A stretch of DNA of 64,000 nucleotides from positions 2,418,001 through 2,482,000 of the forward strand of contig NZ_FNSY01000001.1 of the NCBI RefSeq assembly GCF_900105515.1, read 5' to 3'. Positions 43,814 through 52,136 of the stretch are shown piece after piece. The notes beneath the pieces were generated by a model. It made no database searches. It was not told the origin of the DNA and worked only from the letters and a program-made list of their open reading frames with translations. The stretch comes from Streptomyces sp. 2131.1. GTDB taxonomy: Bacteria > Actinomycetota > Actinomycetes > Streptomycetales > Streptomycetaceae. Each line of letters opens with the position of its first letter. Positions within the stretch are counted from its first letter, which is position 1. The translations under genes were made by a program, and so were the position numbers.

Positions 43814-44221
43814 CTCGACGGCAAGGTCGACGAGTCCTACGACGCCCGCGCCGAGCTGATCGGGATCACGCCGACGCCATAACCGCCGTCAAAGGGCCTG
43901 CCCTCCCTCGGCGGCTCTGGCAGGCCGACCGCCATTGAGGTCTTCGAGGAGGCGGGCGATCCCCGTTGCAGCCCCGCTCTCATCGGCCTGCTGGACAGCG
44001 ACAACCCGACCCTCCGCGAATGGGCGGCCGTGGACCTGGCGAGCCGGGAGATCGATGGCTCGGTCGAGCCGCTGCGCCGCGCCCACCACGCCTGCCCAGG
44101 ACGGGCCGCCCTAACCGGACTGGATACATCGGAATACGCGCCACCCATCCAGCACGGTGACGCCGAAGGGGGGCGAACTGGGCAGAAGTTCGACCCCTTC
44201 CGACGCGCACATCCGAGTTAA
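43814..44221 (+). pseudogene. Decayed HEAT-repeat protein gene
   Basis: One frame reads LDGKVDESYDARAELIGIT, then an in-frame TAA (near 43880), a scrambled stretch, and FEEAGDPRCSPALIGLLDSD, NPTLREWAAVDLASREIDGS, VEPLRRAHHA, and finally unrelated residues to a stop at 44221. The second part has the pattern of HEAT-like repeats (pairs of helices, DxDNPTLREWAA). Two TAG codons stand directly before the first part and no start or ribosome site is present. This looks like the degraded end of a longer gene, with a stop and probable deletions. Confidence 0.6.
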
Positions 44222-44246
44222 CCTCTAACGCAGAGTATGCACACGG

Positions 44247-45335
44247 CTAAACGTTGAAGCGGAACTCCACCACGTCGCCGTCCTGCATGACGTAGTCCTT
44301 GCCCTCCATGCGGGCCTTGCCGGCCGCGCGGGCTTCGGTGACCGAGCCGGTTTCGATCAGGTCGTCGAAGGAGATGATCTCCGCCTTGATGAAGCCCTTC
44401 TGGAAGTCGGTGTGGATGACACCGGCCGCCTCGGGGGCCGTGGCGCCCTTCTTGATGGTCCAGGCGCGGGTTTCCTTCGGGCCGGCCGTCAGGTACGTCT
44501 GGAGGCCCAGGGTGTCGAAGCCGACGCGGCCCAGGGTGGCGAGGCCGGGCTCCTCCTGGCCCATGGACTGGAGGAGTTCCAGGGCCTCGTCGTCGTCCAG
44601 CTCGATCAGCTCGGACTCGATCTTGGCGTTCAGGAAGATCGCCTCGGCGGGGGCCACCAGGGCGCGCTGCTCGTTCTTGAAGTCCTCGTCGACCAGTTCG
44701 TCCTCGTCGACGTTGAACACGTAGATGAAGGGCTTGGTCGTGAGGAGGTGCAGCTCGTGGAGGAGGCGGCCCTTCTCGGTGGAGGCGGTGATGCCCGCGT
44801 GGAAGAGGGTGTCGCCGGCTTCGAGGATCTTCTGGGCTTCCTCGACCGCGGCCAGGACCGCGACCTTCTCCTTCTGGAGGCGGGACTCCTTCTGGAGGCG
44901 CGGGACCGCCTTCTCGACGGACTGGAGGTCCGCGAGGATCAGCTCCGTGTTGATCGTCTCGATGTCGTCCTTCGGCGAGACCTTGCCGTCGACGTGCACG
45001 ACGTTCTCGTCCTTGAACGCGCGGATGACCTGGCAGATCGCGTCCGACTCGCGGATGTTCGCGAGGAACTTGTTGCCCAGGCCCTCGCCCTCGCTCGCGC
45101 CGCGCACGATGCCCGCGATGTCGACGAAGTCCACCGTCGCCGGAAGGATCTTCTGCGAGCCGAAGATCTTCGCCAGGGCGTCCAGACGGTGGTCCGGGAC
45201 GCCGACCACGCCGACGTTCGGCTCGATCGTGGCGAACGGGTAGTTGGCCGCCAGCACGTCGTTCTTGGTCAGGGCGTTGAACAGGGTCGACTTGCCGACA
45301 TTCGGCAGTCCGACGATTCCGATACTAGTACTCAT
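44247..45335 (-). CDS. ychF: Redox-regulated ATPase/GTPase YchF (OBG family)
   Basis: 362 residues, the standard length. It starts MSTSIGIVGLPNVGKSTLFN with the P-loop GLPNVGKS, contains the YchF NVDE variant in FIYVFNVDEDEL, the switch region DIAGIVRGASEGEGLGNKFL, a coiled-coil insertion and a C-terminal TGS domain (FDTLGLQTYLTAGPKETRAW to YVMQDGDVVEFRFNV). YchF prefers ATP and acts at the ribosome in stress responses. No strong ribosome site precedes the ATG. Gene stands alone between the pseudogene and the iron-uptake operon. Confidence 0.97.
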   Translation of the reverse strand: MSTSIGIVGLPNVGKSTLFNALTKNDVLAANYPFATIEPNVGVVGVPDHRLDALAKIFGSQKILPATVDFVDIAGIVRGASEGEGLGNKFLANIRESDAICQVIRAFKDENVVHVDGKVSPKDDIETINTELILADLQSVEKAVPRLQKESRLQKEKVAVLAAVEEAQKILEAGDTLFHAGITASTEKGRLLHELHLLTTKPFIYVFNVDEDELVDEDFKNEQRALVAPAEAIFLNAKIESELIELDDDEALELLQSMGQEEPGLATLGRVGFDTLGLQTYLTAGPKETRAWTIKKGATAPEAAGVIHTDFQKGFIKAEIISFDDLIETGSVTEARAAGKARMEGKDYVMQDGDVVEFRFNV

Positions 45336-45435
45336 GCCACAAACGTCCGCTCAGGATCAAGAAGGGTGGGGTCGGCCGCGACGGCAGCCCAGGGGGCGCC
45401 ATCGTCCACGTGCGCGTATCACGGTACAGGGGCCG

Positions 45436-45457
45436 GAGCGAGGAGATCTCCTCGCTC
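45436..45457 (-). terminator. Palindrome at the end of the iron-uptake operon
   Basis: GAGCGAGGAGATCTCCTCGCTC is a perfect 22-bp palindrome touching the stop codon of the Eis-like gene (45456). Folded with a GATC loop it gives a 9-bp stem and may end the operon. Confidence 0.5.
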
Positions 45458-46667
45458 AGAACCAGTGCAGGCAGTGCGGGGCGACGTCGCTCCCGAACAG
45501 CGCGTCCGCGCGGGCGGCGGCGGCCGGGTCGTGGGCGCGGATGTGTCCGGCGCGTACGAGCGTGCTCGGGCGGGTGCCGCCGAGGTAGACCGAGCCCAGG
45601 TCCCGTACGTCCAGGGACAGGTCCGGCCGCCGGTCCGTGGGCACGCACTCCGCCCCGCCGTCGCGGACGGTCAGCAGGTAGCGGGCGTGCTCGCCCAGGA
45701 ACGGGTCGTCGACGTCCAGCACGAGCTCCCCGTCCGCGAACCAGCCCCGGGCGGTCAGGGCACGCGGTACGTCGAGCAGGCGCACCCAGAGCCAGTCGGT
45801 GACGCCGCCGACCTCGCCGGCCCGGGGGTCGTCGAGCTGCCAGCGCAGCGGATGCTCGGCGGGGAGGTGCCGGAACACGACCTTGGTGACCAGGTCGTGG
45901 CCGAGGACGTACCGGGCCAGGGCGGTGAAGGCCGCGTCGTCGACGGCGATGGTCTCGTCGACCGTGAGGGTGCCGGACTCGGTCGAGTAGCTCGCGTACC
46001 CGTCCGGCGTGCCGTCGGCGTCCCGGTGGACGGCGACATAGCGGGGTGTCCGGGCGACCGGTGGCTGACCCGCGCCCAGGTCCCACCAGCGGTGCGGCCG
46101 GGACAGCGCGCCGGGCTGGGCGCGGCGGTACCGGTCGTAGACCGCTTCGAGGATCTCGCCGCACCCGTCCCGCCGCAGCACCTCGACGGAGCCGGCACCG
46201 TCCTCGACGCCGGTCCCCCGGGCCGCGGCCCACTCCGCCTTGTGCCGCTCCACCGTCAGCCGTGCCGTGGACGTGGCCGGTCCGTAGCCGAACCGGCCGT
46301 AGATCCGCGCCTCCGAGGCCAGCAGCACCGACAGGAAACCGCCGCGCTCCCGCACGTCCGCGAGCTGGTGGCGCATCATCGCGCTGAGCACGCCACGCCG
46401 CCGGTGCGAGGGCAGGACGCCGACGGCGGTCACGCCGGCGGCCGGGACGAGCGCCCCGCCGGGCAGGGTGAGCTCGAAGGAGTACGCGGCGGCGGTGCCC
46501 ACCGGCTTGCCGCCCGGCGCCACGGCGAGCACGCCGCGGTCCATCTCCAGCGCCGACCACCAGCGTCCGCCGTCCCCGACCGGGGTCTCCGGGAACTGCC
46601 CGAAGGCCGTGTGGACGGTCTCGACGAAGACCTCCAGGTCCGCATCGGTCGTGGGACGGATCTCCAT
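45456..46667 (-). CDS. Eis-like GNAT N-acetyltransferase
   Basis: 403 residues; ATG at 46667 (GTG at 46670 is possible) with GGAGAAG upstream. It has the N-terminal GNAT acetyl-CoA motif VTAVGVLPSHRRRGVLSAMM, a second GNAT-like fold, and a C-terminal SCP-like domain ending APHCLHWF. The free C-terminal carboxylate (Phe) serves as catalytic base in the Eis family. Eis proteins acetylate aminoglycosides or other amines at many positions. Last gene of the siderophore-type operon (66 bp after the C39-like gene), so an amine of a siderophore could be its substrate here (inference). Confidence 0.88.
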   Translation of the reverse strand: MEIRPTTDADLEVFVETVHTAFGQFPETPVGDGGRWWSALEMDRGVLAVAPGGKPVGTAAAYSFELTLPGGALVPAAGVTAVGVLPSHRRRGVLSAMMRHQLADVRERGGFLSVLLASEARIYGRFGYGPATSTARLTVERHKAEWAAARGTGVEDGAGSVEVLRRDGCGEILEAVYDRYRRAQPGALSRPHRWWDLGAGQPPVARTPRYVAVHRDADGTPDGYASYSTESGTLTVDETIAVDDAAFTALARYVLGHDLVTKVVFRHLPAEHPLRWQLDDPRAGEVGGVTDWLWVRLLDVPRALTARGWFADGELVLDVDDPFLGEHARYLLTVRDGGAECVPTDRRPDLSLDVRDLGSVYLGGTRPSTLVRAGHIRAHDPAAAARADALFGSDVAPHCLHWF

Positions 46668-46736
46668 CACTGCCGCTTCTCCTCGGGTTTCGGAAGGGGG
46701 CCAGCGTACGGGCGGCCCCGCACCGGGCGCACCGGA

Positions 46737-47813
46737 TTACTCGTGGGCGGAGCGCATCGTCACGGCTCCGCGGAAGCCGCCCGGCTCCATCGTCGACATC
46801 GCGTCGAGCGACGCGTCCGGCACCGGCAGCAGATGGGCGTCGACCCAGGTGTCGCCGGTCGCCCCGTTGGCCCAGGGGTCGTCGATCACCACCGCGCCGG
46901 GCACGACGCCGTGGCAGAGCACCCAGTGCGGCACCTCGAACCCCTGCATCGCGGCGAGCGAGAGCAGCAGCAGTACGTGCTCCCGCCGGCCGATCGCCTC
47001 CCGGACCGCGCTCACGGGGAGGTGGCCGGGGTCGACCGGGACGCCGATGCGCTCGGCCTCCGTACGGGACACCCGCTGGAGCAGTGCGCGCCACTCCTGG
47101 TCGGCCGGGGGCAGGTGGCCGAGCATGAGCGGCCGGTCCGTGTCGAGGTGGACCGTGACCCCGGACGAGGGCCGGGACCGGCGCAGGGCGACGCCCAGGC
47201 CGACGGGTTCGCAGGCCATGAAGTTGGTCGCGTCGCGCCACAGCGTCAGCTCGGCCCGGCGGTCGAGGGCTTCCCGGGGCAGGACGCCCGCGTGTACCTG
47301 GGCGACGAGGGCGGTGACGGCGCCGCAGCTGAAGTGGGTGGTCTGCCCGTAGTACGGGGGCGCGGTCACCGCGTCGTCGTTCAGCCAGCGCACGTAACCG
47401 GTGGCCGGTCCGGCCGCGCCCTCCGACTGCGAGAGCGGTGCGTCGAGAGGCGCGAAGCCCGCGGCGGCGGCCTCCTCCGGCGTGACCGTCCATCCCTCCC
47501 ACTTCAGCTGGACGAGCCCCCGGCCGCGCGCGTGGGCGCCGACCGCCGCGAGGACGGCCGGTACGTCCCCGACGGCGTCGACGATCTTCAGGTACGCCGT
47601 GCCCGGGCGGGCGGTCACGAGCGCGGCGCCCGCCCACTCCACGCCGTCACCGGGGACGGCCACGAGGTGCGGGGCGTGGGCGGTGCGGTCCACCGCGTGC
47701 CAGCGCTCCGCCACCTCCGGGGGTACGAGCGAGGCCGGCGCGGTGCCGGACTCGTACGGCACGACGATGTGGTTCACGGACGGCACGGACCCTTCTTGCA
47801 GGGACGACGGCAT
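46737..47813 (-). CDS. GNAT-like plus C39 peptidase-like protein in an iron-uptake operon
   Basis: 358 residues; the ATG at 47813 has GGAG 8 nt upstream and lies 19 bp after the permease gene. Residues 14-125 look like a degenerate acetyltransferase fold (AYLKIVDAVGDVPAVLAAVG, LVQLKWEGWTVTPEEAAAAG). Residues 150-350 match the peptidase C39-like family: Cys163 in QTTHFSCGAVTALVAQ, His296 in EVPHWVLCHG, Asp311/312 in VIDDPW, forming a plausible papain-like triad. It has no signal peptide. Possible roles are processing of a peptidic siderophore or modification of an imported ligand. Its genetic linkage to FecBCD genes is strong, its function unknown. Confidence 0.8.
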   Translation of the reverse strand: MPSSLQEGSVPSVNHIVVPYESGTAPASLVPPEVAERWHAVDRTAHAPHLVAVPGDGVEWAGAALVTARPGTAYLKIVDAVGDVPAVLAAVGAHARGRGLVQLKWEGWTVTPEEAAAAGFAPLDAPLSQSEGAAGPATGYVRWLNDDAVTAPPYYGQTTHFSCGAVTALVAQVHAGVLPREALDRRAELTLWRDATNFMACEPVGLGVALRRSRPSSGVTVHLDTDRPLMLGHLPPADQEWRALLQRVSRTEAERIGVPVDPGHLPVSAVREAIGRREHVLLLLSLAAMQGFEVPHWVLCHGVVPGAVVIDDPWANGATGDTWVDAHLLPVPDASLDAMSTMEPGGFRGAVTMRSAHE

Positions 47814-47832
47814 TCGAGCACTCCAGAGGAAG

Positions 47833-49941
47833 TCAGGCGCGGGACTGCTTGAGCACCCACACGAAGTACGGCGCGCCGACCAGCGCGATCATCAGGCCCG
47901 CCGGCACCTGGGCGGGGGCGACTACGGTGCGGCCGAGCGCGTCCGCCACGCACACCAGCAGCCCGCCGAGCAGCATCGCGACCGGGATCGCGCGGGCCTG
48001 CCGGGCACCCGCCAGGGAACGGGCGAGGTGCGGGGCGACGAGCCCCACGAAGCCGACGACGCCGATGGCGATCACGCTGAGCGCGGCGAGCACGGCGGCG
48101 ATCGCCAGTGCGGTGAAGCGGGTGCGCTCCACCCTGACGCCGACGATGCGCGGGGTGTCCTCGTCGACGGCGATCACGTCGAGCCGCTCGCGCATCGACA
48201 GCAGGACGGGCAGCGCGAGCGCCAGGGCCACGGCGACCGGGACGACGTCGGAGAACGTACGGCCGTAGGTCGTGCCGGAGAGCCAGGTGAAGATGCGGGG
48301 CGTGTTGTACGGGTCGGCGCGCAGCAGGAGGAAGGTGGTCACGGCGCTGAGGCCGTACCCCGTGCCGATGCCGATCAGGACGAACCGGTCGGGCAGGAAG
48401 CCCCCGCGCCAGGCCAGCAGGGCGATCACGGCGAAGGTGGCGAGCCCGGCCGCGACGGCGACCGCGACGAGCACCGTCCGTCCGCCGCCGAGCCCCGAGG
48501 TGACGACGCCCGCCGCGCCGAGACCGGCGCCCGCCGTGATGCCGAGCACGCCCGGCTCCGCGAGCGGGTTGCGTACGGTGCCCTGCACGACGCATCCGGC
48601 GAGTCCGAGTGCCATGCCCGCGAGAACGGCGGCGGTGACCCGCGGCACCCGGTCGTCGAGGGCCGCCCCGATCAGGTCGGGGGCGGTGCCCTGGATCCAG
48701 AGCGCGACGTCCCCGGTCTTCAGCCAGAGGCTCCCCGCCAGGGTGCCGACGAGGGCGGCCACGGCCAGCAGGGCCGCCGCGCCGGTCACGACGAGGAGGT
48801 AGGCGCGCCGGGACCGTACGGCGACCCGGGCCCGTGGGGGCTGCTGGAGCCGGCCCGTGTCGCGCAGCCGCAGCGCGAGGACCACGATCACGACGGAGCC
48901 GAGCAGGGTGGTCGGGACGCCGGTGGGGATGGAGGCCGCCCCGTCCGCCCCCTGCACCGCGCGCAGGACCGCGTCCGCGAGCAGGATGAGCAGCGCGCCG
49001 AGCAGACCGGCCGCGGGGATCAGGAGCAGGTGGCGGCGCAGAGCGCGGACCCGGCCGGCGATCAGGCGGGCGAGGACGGGGGCGCCGAGGCCGACGAAGG
49101 CCATCGGGCCCGCGAGGGTCACCGAGGTGCTGGTCAGGAGGACCGCGCAGAGCACGGCGAGGATTCGGGTGCTGCGGATCGGCACGCCGAGGGTGGCGGC
49201 GGTGTCGTCGCCCAGGTTCATGACGTCGAGGCGCCGGGACAGCGCGAGGGCGGCGCAGAGCACGAGGACGACGAGCGGGACGGCGCGCAGTGACGCGTCG
49301 ATGTCGAGCTGCGAGAGCGAGCCGCTCCCCCAGGCGTACAGGCCGGTGGTGTTCTGCTTGAACAGGATGAGGAGCATCCCGGTCGCGGAGTCCAGGGCCA
49401 TCGCCATCGCCGATCCGGCGAGGATGAGGCGGGTGCCCGAGGTGCCCGCCGCCCGGCCCGCGAGCAGGAGCACGAGCGCCGCCGCGACCAGGCCGCCGGC
49501 GAAGGCGACGACGCCCGAGGCCCACAGGGGTACGGAGAGGCCGAAGGCGGCGACGAGCGAGACGGCGAAGTAGGAACCGGCCGAGACCGCGAGGGTGTCG
49601 GGCGAGGCCAGCGCGTTGTGCGTGACGGACTGGAGCAGGGTGCCGGCGCAGCCGAGGGCGAAGCCCACCGCGACGCCCGCGAAGAGGCGCGGCAGGCGGG
49701 AGCCGGTGAGGATCTCGCCGACCGGCGCGCCGTCGGCGCTGTCCCGTTCCCCGGCGAGGTGGCGCACCAGGTCGCCGACGCCGACGCCCGATGTGCCCTG
49801 GGTCAGGTGCCACAGGCCGACGAGGACGGTCGCGGCGAGGAGGACCGCCAGGACGGCCGCCCCGGCGGGGCCGCCGCCGCGTTCCTCGAGCGGACGCGGC
49901 GGCGCTCCCTCAGCGGGTGGCGCTGTGCGTACGGCGCTCAC
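47833..49941 (-). CDS. Iron-siderophore ABC permease, fused FecC-FecD type
   Basis: 702 residues from a GTG at 49941 that overlaps the binding-protein stop (GTGA). Two complete FecCD domains lie in tandem: about 40-345 (RLPRLFAGVAVGFALGCAGT, MAFVGLGAPVLARLIAGRVR) and about 375-700 (RVPRVTAAVLAGMALGLAGC, VGFVGLVAPHLARSLAGARQ). Each has the R-x-P-R start, the GAxxQxxxxNPLAxP-type motif and VGFVGLxxPH. Together they have about 20 membrane helices. The usual system needs two permease genes; here one chain supplies both halves of the channel. Confidence 0.93.
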   Translation of the reverse strand: MSAVRTAPPAEGAPPRPLEERGGGPAGAAVLAVLLAATVLVGLWHLTQGTSGVGVGDLVRHLAGERDSADGAPVGEILTGSRLPRLFAGVAVGFALGCAGTLLQSVTHNALASPDTLAVSAGSYFAVSLVAAFGLSVPLWASGVVAFAGGLVAAALVLLLAGRAAGTSGTRLILAGSAMAMALDSATGMLLILFKQNTTGLYAWGSGSLSQLDIDASLRAVPLVVLVLCAALALSRRLDVMNLGDDTAATLGVPIRSTRILAVLCAVLLTSTSVTLAGPMAFVGLGAPVLARLIAGRVRALRRHLLLIPAAGLLGALLILLADAVLRAVQGADGAASIPTGVPTTLLGSVVIVVLALRLRDTGRLQQPPRARVAVRSRRAYLLVVTGAAALLAVAALVGTLAGSLWLKTGDVALWIQGTAPDLIGAALDDRVPRVTAAVLAGMALGLAGCVVQGTVRNPLAEPGVLGITAGAGLGAAGVVTSGLGGGRTVLVAVAVAAGLATFAVIALLAWRGGFLPDRFVLIGIGTGYGLSAVTTFLLLRADPYNTPRIFTWLSGTTYGRTFSDVVPVAVALALALPVLLSMRERLDVIAVDEDTPRIVGVRVERTRFTALAIAAVLAALSVIAIGVVGFVGLVAPHLARSLAGARQARAIPVAMLLGGLLVCVADALGRTVVAPAQVPAGLMIALVGAPYFVWVLKQSRA

Positions 49942-51002
49942 TTCTTCTCGAGTACGTCGACGTAGGCGTCGATCGCCTGCTCGTTGGAGCGGGGGCCGCC
50001 GGCGCCCCAGACCCGCGCCGGGAAGGCGTGGGCGCGGCCTTCCTCGACGGCCGGGAGCTTCTTCCAGATCGGGTTCTTCCGCAGCGCGGCGACGTAGCCG
50101 CCGGCGCCCTCGTCGTTGGCGTAGAAGAGGTTGGCGTCGCCCACCGCGACGAGTCCCTCGACGTCCGTCTGCGCGAGGCCGTAGGCGGGGTCGACTCCGC
50201 CGTCGCCGTGCTCCTTGTTGACGCTGCTGGTCCACGCGGGCTTCAGGCCGAGTTCCTTGCCCAGTTCGGTGAAGAGGGCGCCGTCGCTGTAGGGGCGGAC
50301 GGTGAGGTTGTTGCCCTCCAGCCAGCCGTCGAAGAACACGAAGTCCTTCGTCGGCAGGTCGGCGTGGGTGACCTGCTGCTTCGCCTTCGCGAGGTGGTCG
50401 TCGAACTCCTTGAGCACCTGGTCGGCGCGCTCGGTGCGTCCGGTGGCCTGTCCGATCATGCTGAAGACCTGGCGCATGTTCCCGATCGGGTCCTTCGGGT
50501 TGGCGCCGCGCGTGGCGAGCACGGGGACGCCGCGCTTCTCCAGCTTCTTGATCATCTCGTCCTTGGCGTCGAACGCCTCCACGACGATGAGATCGGGCTC
50601 GGCCGCGTAGAGGGTGTCGAGGTCGGGCTCCTCGCGGGTGCCGATGTCCGTCACGCCGCTGGGCAGCTTCTCCGCGCTGACCCAGGTGCTGTACCCCTTC
50701 GCGTCGGAGACGGCGGCGGGGGTGACGCACAGGGTGAGCGCGTCCTCGACCTGCTGCCATTCCAGGACGGCGATGCGCTTGGCGGGCTTGTCGAGCTTCA
50801 CCTGCCGGCCGACGCCGTCCGTGAGGGAGACCGGCTTCGTCGACGTGGTCGTGGTGTCGTCGGCGCAGCTCTTGGACGCGGGGGCGGCCTTGGCGCTGCT
50901 CTTGGACGTGACGTCGTCGGCGTCGGTCGTGCCGCAGGCGGCGAGGGCGAACAGGGCGAGCCCGGTCGTGGCTGCGGCCGTCAGGCGGCTGGCGCGGTTC
51001 AT
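49938..51002 (-). CDS. Iron-siderophore binding lipoprotein (FecB/FepB type)
   Basis: 354 residues. Lipoprotein signal peptide MNRASRLTAAATTGLALFAL with lipobox LAAC and acylated Cys23. The Peripla_BP_2 fold shows KRIAVLEWQQVEDALTLCVT, TDIGTREEPDLDTLYAAEPD, LIVVEAFDAKDEMIKKLEKR, and a C-terminal SNEQAIDAYVDVLEKK. It delivers a ferric siderophore to the permease encoded next. AGAGGA precedes the ATG at 51002. The siderophore itself is unknown, and no biosynthesis genes lie in the window. Confidence 0.93.
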   Translation of the reverse strand: MNRASRLTAAATTGLALFALAACGTTDADDVTSKSSAKAAPASKSCADDTTTTSTKPVSLTDGVGRQVKLDKPAKRIAVLEWQQVEDALTLCVTPAAVSDAKGYSTWVSAEKLPSGVTDIGTREEPDLDTLYAAEPDLIVVEAFDAKDEMIKKLEKRGVPVLATRGANPKDPIGNMRQVFSMIGQATGRTERADQVLKEFDDHLAKAKQQVTHADLPTKDFVFFDGWLEGNNLTVRPYSDGALFTELGKELGLKPAWTSSVNKEHGDGGVDPAYGLAQTDVEGLVAVGDANLFYANDEGAGGYVAALRKNPIWKKLPAVEEGRAHAFPARVWGAGGPRSNEQAIDAYVDVLEKK

Positions 51003-51079
51003 GGAGGGTCCTCTTTCTCAGGTTCTCGGACGTTGAGCCGGAGCGCCGCACGGCTGCTCCGGAAGGGGTGGCGGCCTCG

Positions 51080-51943
51080 TCAGGAGAGGTGGCGCCCGAG
51101 TGGGTCGATGCGCAGCCGGCCCGTACGCGGGTCGAGGGCGACGTCGACGCGGATGTCGTAGACCAGGCCGATGTTCTCGGCGGTGAGCACGTCGGCGGGG
51201 GCGCCCGCCGCGTGGATGCGGCCGGCGTGCATGAGGACCAGCGTGTCCGCGACCCGCGACGCCTGGTCGAGGTCGTGCAGCACGATCCCGACGGCGAGGC
51301 CGTGCCGTTCCACGAGGTCCCGCACCAGGTCGAGCGTCTCGAACTGGTACCGCAGGTCCAGGTGGTTGGTCGGTTCGTCCAGCAGCACGACGCCGGTGTC
51401 CTGGGCGAGGCAGGCCGCCAGCCAGACGCGCTGCATCTCGCCGCCGGAGAGCTCCCCGACCTGCCGGTCCGCCATGTCCCGTACGCCGGTGACGCCCATG
51501 GCGCGGTCGACGGCGGCACCGTCCTCGGGGGTGGGTCCGGCGAAGCCGCGCCGGTAGGGGTGGCGCCCGAACGCCACGACCTCCGCGACCGTCAGCCCCT
51601 GGGGTGCGGGCCGCGACTGCGAGAACAGGGTGACCTCGCGGGCGAACCCGCGGGGGCTGAGCAGGGCCGCGTCCCGCTCGTCCGCTCCGTCGGGTGCGCC
51701 GAGGGTGACCTTGCCGCCGTCCACCTGGTGCAGCCGGGACAGCGCGCGCAGAAGCGTGGACTTCCCGCTGCCATTCGGGCCCACGAGGGCGGTCGCGCGG
51801 CCGGGTTCCAGGGCGACCGAGACGCCGTGGACGACCGGCTCGCCGCCGTAGCGCAGTACCAGGTCGCGCCCGTGGAGCGCGGCCGCCGGGCCGGCGGGGC
51901 CGTCCGGGAGTCTTCCGGCACGGCGGAAGGGGCTTGTGAACAT
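51080..51943 (-). CDS. Iron-siderophore ABC ATP-binding protein (FepC/FecE type)
   Basis: 287 residues from MFTSPFRRAGRLPDGPAGPA at 51943; the open frame continues to 52084 without a better start. It has Walker A (GPNGSGKST), Q-loop, signature GELSGGEMQRVWLAACLAQD and Walker B (VVLLDEPTNHLD), the FepC-like set with VTLFSQSRPAPQGLTVAEVV. First gene of the operon 51943 to 45456. The iron-box-like site at 52086-52099 lies about 140 bp upstream. Only a weak GGA precedes the ATG. Confidence 0.92.
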   Translation of the reverse strand: MFTSPFRRAGRLPDGPAGPAAALHGRDLVLRYGGEPVVHGVSVALEPGRATALVGPNGSGKSTLLRALSRLHQVDGGKVTLGAPDGADERDAALLSPRGFAREVTLFSQSRPAPQGLTVAEVVAFGRHPYRRGFAGPTPEDGAAVDRAMGVTGVRDMADRQVGELSGGEMQRVWLAACLAQDTGVVLLDEPTNHLDLRYQFETLDLVRDLVERHGLAVGIVLHDLDQASRVADTLVLMHAGRIHAAGAPADVLTAENIGLVYDIRVDVALDPRTGRLRIDPLGRHLS

Positions 51944-52085
51944 GAGGAGGTCCGGGTGAGTCGGAGGGGCGCGGAGTGGGGCACCCCCCGCCCGGCCTTC
52001 ACGGGCCGGGCCGCACGCTCTCCCGCACGCGGGCAGCACCGCATACGGGCGCACGCGGGCAGCGCCGCGCACGGCGAGCAACAAC

Positions 52086-52136
52086 TAAGGGTTACCTAAC
52101 TCGAAGAAGACTATATTCCGCTTGTCAGGCAGACAA
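52086..52136 (-). promoter_or_regulatory. Promoter with iron-box-like operator of the siderophore operon
   Basis: On the minus strand TTGTCT (52136-52131) and TATAGT (52115-52110) are 15 bp apart, directly followed by TTAGGTAACCCTTA (52099-52086), close to the inverted TTAGG...CCTAA iron box bound by DmdR/IdeR repressors. The site covers the expected transcription start. The promoter overlaps the end of the AraC gene. Confidence 0.6.
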
